From Ilumatobacter fluminis (GTDB lineage: Bacteria; Actinomycetota; Acidimicrobiia; Acidimicrobiales; Ilumatobacteraceae): 64,000 nt of DNA. The stretch covers positions 2,388,001 to 2,452,000 of the forward strand of contig NZ_SOAU01000001.1 of the NCBI RefSeq assembly GCF_004364865.1. The letters run 5' to 3'. A program made the translations under genes and the position numbers. The notes below the pieces were generated by a model. The model made no database searches. It saw only the letters and a list, made by a program, of their open reading frames with translations, and was not told the DNA's origin. Numbering within the stretch: the stretch's first letter is position 1; each line of letters starts with the position of its first letter. This document shows, piece after piece, positions 8,224-16,820 of this stretch.

Positions 8224-8407
8224 ATCTCAGTGCAAGGAGGCCGGTATCCCGGACCCAGATCTGCGAGAGCTCGGACAGCAGCCCCACGTTCTCGGCGGAC
8301 ACCGTCCGGCATCCCGGACCCAGGTCACCGAGAACCGAGCTGCCCCGCCGACGACCCACGATCTGGGTGAACCCAGGCCGGCATCCCGGACCCGGGCCAC
8401 CGAGAAG
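8224..8407. repeat. Three further copies of the 48-bp hairpin repeat (right cluster)
   Basis: Copies lie at 8224-8270, 8288-8335 and 8361-8407. The middle one has the same 48-bp length and the same ends (GTTCTCGGCGG...ACCGAGAAC) as the left cluster, but its centre reads CGTCCGGCATCCCGGACCCA. The outer two keep GGCCGGCATCCCGGACCC but their left ends have decayed. The cluster fills the gap between the metallo-hydrolase start and the oxidoreductase stop. It forms a separate sequence subfamily from the six copies at 6687-7192. Confidence 0.7.
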
Positions 8408-8412
8408 CCTGG

Positions 8413-9636
8413 TCAGGGCACCGTGAGGGTGGAGACCAGGCGCTCGGCCTGGGTGACGACGGCGAGGTACGGGTCGGCTCGTGGCACGCCCGGGAGCGCC
8501 GAGGCGTCGGCGACGAACAGGCCGTCGTAACCACGCACCCGACCGGCGTCGGTGACCACACCCTCCCGAGCGGTGCCGGCGACGTGGTAGTGGCCGCCGG
8601 CGTGCTCGACCACGAACTCCTCGAACCGGTCGGGGGTCGACCAAAGATCGTCCGTCGTCGTGCCGGCCGAGTCGACGAACACTCGCTCGACCACCGCCCC
8701 GAACGGCTCTGCCGACAGCAGCTCGAGCGCCGATCGGACACCGGCGACCAGCCGCTCCCGATCACCTGGGTCGGTCAGCTGCCCGAGCTCGACGACCGGC
8801 TCGCCGTCACGACCGAGACGAACCCGGCCCTCGCTCGACACCGTCGTCAGCCCCACCATCAACGCCACGTATCCCGGCGTGCTCAGGTGTTCGACGGGCA
8901 GCAGCTGGAATCCCCCGTGATCGGCCACGCACGAGATCGTCGGTGCCGTCGGGTCGGCGACACCGTCCGTCAGCGAGAGCGTCAGCGTGAAGGCCGGATG
9001 ATCCTGCAGGTGGTCGCCCAACCCCGGCACGGCGACACCGCTCCGCAGCAGGAGTGCCGGCGTCCGGATCGCGCCGGCGCACACCACCACGGCGTCGGCG
9101 TCGTAGGTGCCGCCGGCGAGTTGGACGCCCGTCGCACGACGACCCTCGAAGCGGATCGAGCGCACCGGTTCGCCGACGACGACCGTCAACGAGTCGGGTG
9201 CGACGGCGAGGTAGGCGTCCGCCACGGTCACCCGTCGACGATCTCGGCGGACCAGCCGCACCGGCCGGGCGTGCGGATCGGTGTCGAGCAAGGCGGCGGA
9301 CAGGGGTCCGTGCGCCCACGGTTCTTCCAGGGGCAGCAGGTGACCGCCCGGATCGTCCCCGGTGACGATCGACCCGTTCACGAGTGACGAACCACCGAGC
9401 CCGTGCCCCTGCAGGTACGGCTCGGGGTGTCGACCGGGCCGCCGCACGACCTCGGTGGGCAACAGTCGGTTCGGGTCGCTCAGGTAGGGGCCGAGGTCGG
9501 ACGCTGCGGGCGTGGGCACGCCGTCGAAGCGCGGTCCCGACTCGACGAGGAGGACCTCGTGTCCAGGCCGTTGTGCGAGGCGAGCGGCGACGACACAGCC
9601 CGCTGCTCCCCCGCCGACGACGACCCAGCGCGGCAT
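8413..9636 (-). CDS. Short GMC-type FAD-dependent oxidoreductase
   Basis: A 407-residue flavoprotein starting MPRWVVVGGGAAGCVVAARLA, the FAD-binding Rossmann motif of the glucose-methanol-choline family. GHGLGGSSLVNG is the GMC signature 1 region and GAIRTPALLLRSGV is signature 2. The active-site His is probably in GGHYHVAGT, and the end reads RADPYLAVV where most relatives have Asn-Pro-Tyr. At 407 residues it is over 100 shorter than typical GMC enzymes (500-600), so much of the substrate-binding insert is missing. The ATG shares its A with the TGA of the upstream phosphatase gene (TGATG). The substrate is unknown, probably an alcohol. Confidence 0.8.
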   Translation of the reverse strand: MPRWVVVGGGAAGCVVAARLAQRPGHEVLLVESGPRFDGVPTPAASDLGPYLSDPNRLLPTEVVRRPGRHPEPYLQGHGLGGSSLVNGSIVTGDDPGGHLLPLEEPWAHGPLSAALLDTDPHARPVRLVRRDRRRVTVADAYLAVAPDSLTVVVGEPVRSIRFEGRRATGVQLAGGTYDADAVVVCAGAIRTPALLLRSGVAVPGLGDHLQDHPAFTLTLSLTDGVADPTAPTISCVADHGGFQLLPVEHLSTPGYVALMVGLTTVSSEGRVRLGRDGEPVVELGQLTDPGDRERLVAGVRSALELLSAEPFGAVVERVFVDSAGTTTDDLWSTPDRFEEFVVEHAGGHYHVAGTAREGVVTDAGRVRGYDGLFVADASALPGVPRADPYLAVVTQAERLVSTLTVP

Positions 9637-10310
9637 CAGCCGTCGCTCATGCGCGGCGTCTCCGCAGGCAACCCCTCGAGGTGGCCGGCGTCGTTGTACC
9701 GGACGAGCCGCCATCGACCCGGTCGGCCGAGCACCAACTCGGTGAGCGAGGTGTTGAGGGTGTGCACGTCGAAGTCGCCGGTCATCGGCGCACGGAGCGA
9801 ACGCCGCAGGATGGCGTCGATCACCCCGCCGTGGCAGACGACCACGACGGTTCCTCCCTCGTGCTGTGCGATCACCTCGGTCAGGGCGACGCCGACCCGA
9901 TGATGGAACGCCGCCACGGTCTCACCGCCGGGGAAGGTGACCGTGAACGGATCGGCCTCCCAGTCGGGCATGCCGTGTCGATCGATGAACTCCTGGAAGG
10001 TCAGCCCGTCGCATTCGGGCCCCGGGTCGTGCTCGCCGAACCCGTCGACGACCTGCACGTCGAGCCCCAGCGCCGGAGCGATCAGCTCGGCGGTTTCGCG
10101 AGCCCGTGGATAGGCGGAGCTGATCAGGGCGGTGGCGTCGACCTCACCGGTTCGTTCGAGTCGAGACCGGAGCCGTTCGCCTTGTCGCTGCCCGAGCTCC
10201 GACAAGCCGCTGCAGGTGCGCGGCCCACCGACCACCCGGTTGACGGTCACGACCGACTCGCCGTGGCGCACCAGGACGATTCGGGTGGGCCGGTGCTCGC
10301 CGTCGCTCAC
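9636..10310 (-). CDS. Histidine phosphatase family protein
   Basis: A 224-residue member of the histidine phosphatase (phosphoglycerate mutase-like) superfamily. The RHG motif is in IVLVRHGES near residue 16, the second catalytic His is in VVVCHGGV, and SSAYPRARETAE is the conserved middle motif. The GTG at 10310 overlaps the EVE gene stop as GTGA, giving VSDGEHRPTRIVLVRHGES at the N-terminus. Family members are phosphatases acting on sugar phosphates or similar small molecules; no specific substrate is visible. It is the middle gene of an EVE-phosphatase-GMC operon. Confidence 0.9.
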   Translation of the reverse strand: MSDGEHRPTRIVLVRHGESVVTVNRVVGGPRTCSGLSELGQRQGERLRSRLERTGEVDATALISSAYPRARETAELIAPALGLDVQVVDGFGEHDPGPECDGLTFQEFIDRHGMPDWEADPFTVTFPGGETVAAFHHRVGVALTEVIAQHEGGTVVVVCHGGVIDAILRRSLRAPMTGDFDVHTLNTSLTELVLGRPGRWRLVRYNDAGHLEGLPAETPRMSDG

Positions 10311-10774
10311 GACCGACCGCCCTTGGCGTCGGCTGCGGCGACGATCGCGTCGAACTCGTCGTCGGTCAACGGCAGCACCGAGAGGCGGTTGCCGCGGGCG
10401 AGCAGCCGACACTCGGCCAGTTCGGGCATCGCCTTGAGCTCGTCGAGGGACAGGAAGGTCAGCGGTCGGTCGGGCGCCACGGTGACCCAGTCCCAGCGGG
10501 GGTCGTCGGGGTCGGACTTCGGGTCGAAGTAGTCGGAGTCGGGATCGAACTGGGTCGGGTCGGGCTCGGCACCCTTCACGATCTTGGCGATACCCGCCAC
10601 CCCGGGCGGCTTCGCGTTCGAGTGGTAGAAGATCGCTCGATCGCCGCGCTTCATCTCCCGCATGAAGTTGCGGGCCTGGTAGTTGCGTACGCCGTCCCAG
10701 CCCTCACGCTTGGCAGCGACCAGATGGTCGTAGCCGAACACGTCGGGCTCGCTCTTCAGGAGCCACTTCGCCAT
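10307..10774 (-). CDS. EVE domain protein
   Basis: A 155-residue protein with MAKWLLKSEPDVFGYDHL, WDGVRNYQARNFMREM, GDRAIFYHSN and GVAGIAKI, which together mark the EVE domain (thymocyte nuclear protein 1-like). EVE domains resemble YTH and PUA domains and are thought to recognise modified bases. I chose ATG 10774 over the in-frame GTG three codons upstream because TACCGT lies seven bases before it on the minus strand, which fits a leaderless mRNA. It is first in the operon with the phosphatase and oxidoreductase, and divergent from the purine operon. Confidence 0.85.
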   Translation of the reverse strand: MAKWLLKSEPDVFGYDHLVAAKREGWDGVRNYQARNFMREMKRGDRAIFYHSNAKPPGVAGIAKIVKGAEPDPTQFDPDSDYFDPKSDPDDPRWDWVTVAPDRPLTFLSLDELKAMPELAECRLLARGNRLSVLPLTDDEFDAIVAAADAKGGRS

Positions 10775-10902
10775 GCGGGGCACGGTACCGCACGCGCTCG
10801 TGCGCGGACCCGATGCGGAACCCGCCGACCGGGCGCCCTGCGACGCCCGTCACGCCCGCCTGAATTTTCGTCCAAATGCGAACGAGGTGTCGTCCGATCT
10901 CG

Positions 10903-10908
10903 TAGGTT
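10903..10908 (+). promoter_or_regulatory. -10 element TAGGTT of the purine operon
   Basis: TAGGTT is followed by seven bases and then the GTG at 10916. A transcript from this promoter would begin at the start codon itself, so translation of the first purine gene is probably leaderless. No riboswitch-like leader fits between promoter and start. The 110 bp upstream shows no obvious PurR operator. Confidence 0.5.
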
Positions 10909-10915
10909 CGCTCCA

Positions 10916-13714
10916 GTGGTCCCCCGGCACCGCTTGACGATCCGTTCCATCGACCCCGACCCTCGGGCGACGGCCATCCAGACGGCTGCCCGCCAACTGG
11001 GTTTGGTCACCGACGACGCGTTGGAGGTGAAGGTCGCCGACGTCGTCTTCCTGGAAGGCGATCTCGACCAGGACGCCCTGAACAAGCTGCACGGCTTCCT
11101 GGTCGATCCGCTGCTCCAGCAGGGCCGCTGGGGTGAGCCCAACGGCCACGGGACCGAAGTGACGTTCCTCCCCGGTGTGACCGACTCTGCGGCGGCGAGC
11201 CTGTTGCACGCGGCCGAGCAGTTGGGCGTGCCGATCACGGGCGCTGCGACCGGACGCCGGGTCGAACTGGGCGACATCGACGACGATCTGGCCGACCGCA
11301 TCGTCCGCCGGATCGTCGCGAACCCGGTGATCGAACGGTGGCAGGTGGGAACGGTCGAGCCGACCTTCCACGCCGAGAGCGTTGCGTCCGGCGTCGCCGA
11401 CACGGTCGAGATCATCGGCAAGACGATGGACGAGCTCCTCACGATCGGTGTCGAGCGTGGCCTCGCCCTCGATCCGCAGGAGCTGCGGGTCGTGCAGGCC
11501 CACTACGCCGAACTCGGCCGTGAGCCGACCGACGTCGAACTCGAGACCCTGGCCCAGACGTGGAGCGAGCACTGCGCCCACAAGACGTTCCGCGCTGCGA
11601 TCACGACCGACGACGGTGAAGACCGCCCGTCGCTCATCCAGATGCTCCGCAACTGCACCGACTCGATCGACGCGCCGTTCGTGAAGTCGGCGTTCGTCGG
11701 CAACGCCGGGATCGTCGGGTTCCGGGGCGAGACGACGATCGCGCTGAAGGCGGAGACCCACAACCATCCGTCGGCCGTGGAGCCGTTCGGCGGCGCCAAC
11801 ACCGGCGTCGGCGGCGTGATCCGAGACGTGCTCGGCATCGCCCACAAGCCGATCGCGGTCACCGACATCCTGTGCTTCGGCCCGCCCGACACACCGCTGT
11901 CGAGCGTGCCCGACGGGGCGCTCCATCCGCTCCGGATCCGAGACGGTGTGATCGACGGCGTCGCCGACTACGGCAACAAGATCGGCCTCCCGACGGTGGC
12001 CGGCGCCGTGCTGTACGACCCGGGCTTCACGACGAACCCGCTCGTCTTTGCCGGGTGCATCGGCGTGGCCGAGGGGTGGTCGATGCCCGACGGCCCGTTC
12101 CCCGGCGACCGGGTCGTCGTGCTCGGCGGACGCACCGGCCGTGACGGCATCCGGGGCGCGACGTTCTCCTCCCTCACGATGGACGCGTCGACCGGCGAGG
12201 TCGCCGGCGCGAGCGTGCAGATCGGCGACCCGATCGTCGAGAAGCTGCTGATCGACGTGCTCGTCGGTGCGGAGCACCTGTTCAGCGCCATCACCGATTG
12301 TGGCGCCGGCGGACTGTCGTCGGCGGTCGGCGAGATGGCCGAGGGCGTCGGTGCCGACGTCGAACTCGACGAGGTGCCGCTCAAGTACGCCGGGCTCGAG
12401 CCCTGGGAGATCTGGTTGTCGGAGGCCCAGGAGCGGATGGTGATCGCCGTGCCGCCGGCCAACATGGCCGAGCTGGAAGATCGTTGCAGCTACTACGGCG
12501 TCGAGCTGGCCGATCTCGGTGAGTTCACCGGCGACGGACGACTCGTGGTCCGCAGCGGCGGGGTCCCGGTGCTCGACATGACCACCGAGTTCCTGCACGA
12601 CGGTCGGCCACCGCGGGCCCTGACCGCCAAGATGCCCCAGCCGAAGCGGGGCGAGGAGGTCGGCCGCGAGGTCGACGACCTGCGCGGCACCCTGCTCGGG
12701 CTGCTGTCGCATCTGAACATCGCCTCGAAGGCGGAGACGATCCACCGCTACGACCACGAGATCCTCGGCGGGACGGTCATCCGACCGCTGGTGGGCCGAC
12801 TGAGCGATGCACCCGCCGACGGTGTGGTCATCGCCGAACCGACGGACGACGCCGGCATCGCGATCGGCATCGGCGTCAACCCCTGGTGGGGGCTGCACGA
12901 CCCGGAGGCGATGGCGTACGGGGCAGTCGACGAGGCGATGCGCAACGTGGTCGCCGCCGGCGGCGATCCCGACAACACGGCGCTGCTCGACAACTTCTCG
13001 TGGGGCGACCCCCGACGGGAGTCGACGCTGGGCGAGCTCGTCGCCGCCGTCGACGGTGCGTGCGCCGCCGCGATGGCGTACCGGGCACCCTTCGTGTCGG
13101 GCAAGGACTCGCTCAACAACGAGTACACGGGTGCCGACAGCAAGCGCCACGCGGTGCCGCCGACGCTGGTGATCACCGCCGTGGCCAACGTGCCCGACGC
13201 CGACCGCTGCGTCACCCCGGTGCTGCGGCAACCCGGCAACAAGATCGTGCTCCTCGGCTCGACGGCGACCGAGTTCGCCGGCAGCCATCTCGACCTGCTG
13301 CTCGGCGAACCCGACGATCCCGGATCGGTGCCGTCGCCCGACCCGGATGCACCGACCCGCTACCGCAACCTGCATCGGGCGATCAACGAGGGCCTGGTCT
13401 GGTCGTGCCACGACCTGAGCGAGGGCGGCCTCGCGGTCGCGCTCGCCGAACTGTGCATCGCCGGTCGCCTCGGCGCCGAGATCACCGAGCTCCCTCACGA
13501 CGACCTGGTGACCTCGCTCTTCGCCGAATCGCAGAGCCGACTCCTGGTCGAGGTGGCCCCCGGCGATCTCGACGAGTTCCGGGGCGTCATGCACGAACCC
13601 GTCCGGGTGATCGGCACCGTGACCGAGCTGACCGATCTCGTCCTGCCCGGACTCGACCCGATCGACGTCGAAGACCTCGCCGACGCATTCACCCGACTCG
13701 AGGATCTCGCATGA
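10916..13714 (+). CDS. purL: Phosphoribosylformylglycinamidine synthase with fused PurS-like N-terminus (PurSL)
   Basis: This 932-residue protein carries out the fourth step of purine synthesis, the ATP- and glutamine-dependent conversion of FGAR to FGAM. The first 150 residues hold two PurS-like halves (one from HRLTIRSIDPD, one from VTFLPGVTD). The rest is a small-type PurL with WSEHCAHKTF (about 214-223), AETHNHPSAVEPFGGA, and a second AIRS-like half with SGKDSLNN and VWSCHDLSEGGL. Stand-alone small PurL is about 740 residues, so the extra length is the fused PurS part. The glutaminase is the separate PurQ, coupled by ATGA. The GTG start is chosen from homology to the PurS fold and from the -10 spacing. 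Confidence 0.93.
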   Translation: MVPRHRLTIRSIDPDPRATAIQTAARQLGLVTDDALEVKVADVVFLEGDLDQDALNKLHGFLVDPLLQQGRWGEPNGHGTEVTFLPGVTDSAAASLLHAAEQLGVPITGAATGRRVELGDIDDDLADRIVRRIVANPVIERWQVGTVEPTFHAESVASGVADTVEIIGKTMDELLTIGVERGLALDPQELRVVQAHYAELGREPTDVELETLAQTWSEHCAHKTFRAAITTDDGEDRPSLIQMLRNCTDSIDAPFVKSAFVGNAGIVGFRGETTIALKAETHNHPSAVEPFGGANTGVGGVIRDVLGIAHKPIAVTDILCFGPPDTPLSSVPDGALHPLRIRDGVIDGVADYGNKIGLPTVAGAVLYDPGFTTNPLVFAGCIGVAEGWSMPDGPFPGDRVVVLGGRTGRDGIRGATFSSLTMDASTGEVAGASVQIGDPIVEKLLIDVLVGAEHLFSAITDCGAGGLSSAVGEMAEGVGADVELDEVPLKYAGLEPWEIWLSEAQERMVIAVPPANMAELEDRCSYYGVELADLGEFTGDGRLVVRSGGVPVLDMTTEFLHDGRPPRALTAKMPQPKRGEEVGREVDDLRGTLLGLLSHLNIASKAETIHRYDHEILGGTVIRPLVGRLSDAPADGVVIAEPTDDAGIAIGIGVNPWWGLHDPEAMAYGAVDEAMRNVVAAGGDPDNTALLDNFSWGDPRRESTLGELVAAVDGACAAAMAYRAPFVSGKDSLNNEYTGADSKRHAVPPTLVITAVANVPDADRCVTPVLRQPGNKIVLLGSTATEFAGSHLDLLLGEPDDPGSVPSPDPDAPTRYRNLHRAINEGLVWSCHDLSEGGLAVALAELCIAGRLGAEITELPHDDLVTSLFAESQSRLLVEVAPGDLDEFRGVMHEPVRVIGTVTELTDLVLPGLDPIDVEDLADAFTRLEDLA

Positions 13715-14430
13715 GCGCCGTTCCCGCCCTCGTCGTCGCCGGACCCGGCACCAACCGCGACCGCGACCTGTCACTGGCGCTCGAACTCGCCGGGGCCGAC
13801 CCGACGATCGTCCTGGCATCGGAACTCGCCGAGAACCCCGACCTGCTCGACGAGGCACGCCTGGTCGCCGTCGCCGGCGGCTTCTCGTACGGCGACGCAC
13901 TCGGTGCCGGCCGCATGCTCGCGCTCGACCTGAACGTCGGTGTGGGTGACCGGCTTCGCGAGTTCGTGGCGACCGGCCGCCCCGTTATCGGCATCTGCAA
14001 CGGGTTCCAGGTGCTGACACGCACCAAGCTCCTCCCCGGCGCCCTCGGCCACAACGCACACGGCCGGTTCGAGTGCCGTTGGGTCGTCCTCGACCCGAAG
14101 CCGAGTTCGCGGTGTCTGTGGACCAAGGGCATCGAGCAGCCGATCCACTGTCCGATCGCTCACGGCGAGGGTCGCTACGTGCACCCCGATCCCGAGGCCC
14201 TGGCCGAGGCGGGCCAGATCGCACTCACCTACCGCAGCACGAACCCGAACGGCTCCGTGGCCGACATCGCCGGGGTGTGCAACGCCGACGGCAACGTGCT
14301 CGGGTTGATGCCGCATCCGGAGAACTTCGTGGTGGGTCGCCAACACCCCCACTTCAGCAACGGGGGCGGGCTCGATCATCTCGGCCTCCAGTTGTTCCGC
14401 AACGGAGTCGCGGCAGCGGCGGAGATGTAG
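13711..14430 (+). CDS. purQ: FGAM synthase glutaminase subunit PurQ
   Basis: A 239-residue class I glutamine amidotransferase that supplies ammonia to PurL. The nucleophile is the Cys of GICNGFQVL (about residue 95), and the His-Glu pair is in LMPHPENF near the C-terminus. FSYGDALGAGRM is characteristic of PurQ. Its ATG overlaps the purL stop as ATGA, so the two subunits are translationally coupled. With the PurS part fused to PurL, the complex needs only two polypeptides. Confidence 0.95.
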   Translation: MSAVPALVVAGPGTNRDRDLSLALELAGADPTIVLASELAENPDLLDEARLVAVAGGFSYGDALGAGRMLALDLNVGVGDRLREFVATGRPVIGICNGFQVLTRTKLLPGALGHNAHGRFECRWVVLDPKPSSRCLWTKGIEQPIHCPIAHGEGRYVHPDPEALAEAGQIALTYRSTNPNGSVADIAGVCNADGNVLGLMPHPENFVVGRQHPHFSNGGGLDHLGLQLFRNGVAAAAEM

Positions 14431-14439
14431 GAGTCGACG

Positions 14440-15393
14440 ATGAGGACCAGCCTGTTCGAGCCGTTCACCGAGATCGATCTCCCGCTCCCCGATCGGCGCG
14501 ACGGCAAGGTTCGGGCCTCGTGGGCGATCGGTCACGACCGCCGCCTGATCGTCACGACCGACCGCCTGTCGGCGTTCGACCGCATCCTGGCCGGCGTCCC
14601 GTACAAGGGGCAGGTGCTGAACCAGTTGGCCGCCTGGTGGTTCGACCGCACGTCCGACATCGTGCCGAACCATGTCGTCTCGGTCCCCGATCCGAACGCC
14701 CTCCTGGCCCGAGCGGCCGTTCCGCTGCCGGTCGAGGTCGTCGTGCGGGGCCACATCACCGGGGTCACCGACACGTCGGTATGGGGCATGTACTCGGAGG
14801 GCCAGCGTTCGATCTACGGCTACGACTTCCCGGATGGGCTCGCGAAGAACACCCCGCTCCCGAATCACATCGTCACCCCCACGACGAAGGCGCAGGCCGG
14901 CGGCCACGACGTGCCGCTCACGTGTGCCCAGGTGGTCGAACGGGGCCTGCTCGACGCCGACCTGTGGGAACGGGTGATGGACATCGCCCTCACCGTGTTC
15001 GGCCGTGGCGTCGAGATCGCCGAGCAGGCGGGCCTCATCCTGGCCGACACGAAGTACGAGTTCGGCATGACGCACGACGGCGACCTGATCCTGATCGACG
15101 AGATCCACACGCCCGACTCGTCTCGTGTGTGGATGGCCGACAGCTACGAGCGTCGCCTCGCCGACGGCAACGAGCCCGAGAGCCTCGACAAAGAAGACGT
15201 CCGACGGGCGTTCGCCGAACTCGGTTACAAGGGCGAAGGCCCGATCCCGAACGTGCCCGACGAGGTCTGGTCGGCGACGACTGCCCGCTACATCGTCGCC
15301 TACGAACGGCTCACCGGCACGCCGTTCGACCCCGGCGCCTACCCCGTGCCCGAACGGCTCACCGCCAACCTGACGAAAGCAGGCCTGCTGTGA
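14440..15393 (+). CDS. purC: SAICAR synthase PurC
   Basis: A 317-residue phosphoribosylaminoimidazole-succinocarboxamide synthase that joins aspartate to CAIR using ATP. Conserved blocks are GKVRASWAIG, SAFDRILAGVPYKGQVLNQL, RGHITGVTDTSVWG, ADTKYEFGM and LIDEIHTPDSSR. The length, about 60 residues longer than the shortest bacterial PurC, fits the longer yeast-like form. It follows purQ by 9 bp, with the weak AGGAG-like sequence GTAGGAG in front. Its stop overlaps the purF start. Confidence 0.95.
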   Translation: MRTSLFEPFTEIDLPLPDRRDGKVRASWAIGHDRRLIVTTDRLSAFDRILAGVPYKGQVLNQLAAWWFDRTSDIVPNHVVSVPDPNALLARAAVPLPVEVVVRGHITGVTDTSVWGMYSEGQRSIYGYDFPDGLAKNTPLPNHIVTPTTKAQAGGHDVPLTCAQVVERGLLDADLWERVMDIALTVFGRGVEIAEQAGLILADTKYEFGMTHDGDLILIDEIHTPDSSRVWMADSYERRLADGNEPESLDKEDVRRAFAELGYKGEGPIPNVPDEVWSATTARYIVAYERLTGTPFDPGAYPVPERLTANLTKAGLL

Positions 15394-16820
15394 AGAAGAT
15401 CCCCGTCACCACGGACGATCGACCCAAGGAGGAGTGCGGCGTCTTCGGCATCTCGACGCCGCACGGCGACGGTGTCGCGGAGCTGTCGTTCTTCGGCTTG
15501 TTCGCGCTCCAGCACCGCGGACAGGAAGCGGCCGGCATCGCCGTCAGCGACGGTTCGCGAGTGCGGCTGCACAAGGACGAGGGGTTGGTGTCGAACATCT
15601 TCACGCCGGAGGTGCTCGCCCCGCTGTCGGGTTATCACGCGATCGGCCACACCCGGTACTCGACCACGGGATCGAACGCCCACCGGAACATCCAGCCGTT
15701 CGTGATCGAGACCATGCACGGACCGTTGGCGGTCGCGCACAACGGCAACATCGTCAACGCCTCGGCGTTGCGTGAGGAGCTGCTCCATCGCGGGTTCGGT
15801 CTCACGGCGACGAGCGACACCGAGGTCATCGCGCTGATGCTCGCCGCGGCCGGTGGCCGCACCTGGCAGGAGCGTCTCGAGCGGACGCTGCCGGCCTGGA
15901 AGGGTGCGTTCTCGCTGGTGTTGCTCGCAGCCGACGAGGTCATCGCCGTGCGCGACCCGTGGGGCTTCCGTCCCCTGTCGGTCGGGCGGCTCCCCCACGG
16001 CGGCTGGACCGTCGCGTCGGAGACGTGCGCGCTCGCCACGCTCGGCTGCACCGACATCGACGAGGTCCGGCCCGGTGAGATCGTCACCCTCCGCGGCGCC
16101 GAGATCGACCGCATCCAGGCGCTCACCCCGTCCGGACAGCCGGCCCGCTGCACGTTCGAGTTCGTCTACTTCTCCCGCCCCGACTCGTTCTGGGACGGGC
16201 AGAACGTGCACCACGTCCGCCAACGGCTCGGCCGCGAACTCGCCATCGAGTCGGCGATCGACGCCGACGTGGTCATCCCCGTTCCCGACTCCTCGATCCC
16301 GGCGGCGATCGGCTACTCGGCCGAGTCGGGGATCCCCCACAACGACGGGCTGATCAAGAACCGCTACATCGGCCGCACCTTCATCGAGCCGACGCAAGAC
16401 ATGCGCGAGCGCGGCGTCGCCCTCAAGTTCAACGCGTTGCGGGAGAACCTCGAGGGCAAGCGAGTCGTCATGATCGACGACTCACTCGTGCGCGGCACGA
16501 CCGCCGGGCCGCTCGTCAAACTCGTCCGTGACGCCGGCGCCACCGAGGTGCACCTGCGCATCACGTGTCCGCCGATCACCCACGCCTGCCACTTCGGCGT
16601 CGACATGGGCCACGACGGCGACCTCATGGCGTCGAGGCTCAGTGTCGAGGAGATGGAGGCCCACATCGGAGCCGACTCGCTCGCCTTCCTGTCGCTCGAC
16701 GGCATGATGCGTGCCGTCGGCCAGTCCGAGGGCTACTGCAACGCCTGCTTCACCGGCGAGTACCCGATCGCCGTGCACGAAGCCCAGGCGAAGCTGTCGT
16801 TCGAGGGAGCGATCGCCTGA
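15390..16820 (+). CDS. purF: Amidophosphoribosyltransferase PurF (Fe-S type)
   Basis: A 476-residue glutamine PRPP amidotransferase that catalyses the first committed step of purine synthesis. The N-terminal nucleophile is the Cys in KEECGVFGIS (Cys16), preceded by a short propeptide that must be removed. The PRPP loop is VVMIDDSLVRGTT. Cysteines in ITCPPITHACHFG and GYCNACFTGEYP match the 4Fe-4S ligands of the Bacillus-type enzyme, so it should be oxygen sensitive. The GTG start overlaps the purC stop as GTGA. The TGA shares its A with the next ATG. Confidence 0.95.
   Translation: MKKIPVTTDDRPKEECGVFGISTPHGDGVAELSFFGLFALQHRGQEAAGIAVSDGSRVRLHKDEGLVSNIFTPEVLAPLSGYHAIGHTRYSTTGSNAHRNIQPFVIETMHGPLAVAHNGNIVNASALREELLHRGFGLTATSDTEVIALMLAAAGGRTWQERLERTLPAWKGAFSLVLLAADEVIAVRDPWGFRPLSVGRLPHGGWTVASETCALATLGCTDIDEVRPGEIVTLRGAEIDRIQALTPSGQPARCTFEFVYFSRPDSFWDGQNVHHVRQRLGRELAIESAIDADVVIPVPDSSIPAAIGYSAESGIPHNDGLIKNRYIGRTFIEPTQDMRERGVALKFNALRENLEGKRVVMIDDSLVRGTTAGPLVKLVRDAGATEVHLRITCPPITHACHFGVDMGHDGDLMASRLSVEEMEAHIGADSLAFLSLDGMMRAVGQSEGYCNACFTGEYPIAVHEAQAKLSFEGAIA

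Noticed and set aside
6687-8407. CRISPR array
   Set aside because: Repeats of 48 bp have irregular spacers from 13 to 125 bp that are partly shared with one another, and no cas genes are present.
10850-13900. A gene of about 1,000 codons antisense to purL
   Set aside because: The frame is open because of high GC and the codon bias of purL. The translation has no domain, and purL is unmistakable on the other strand.
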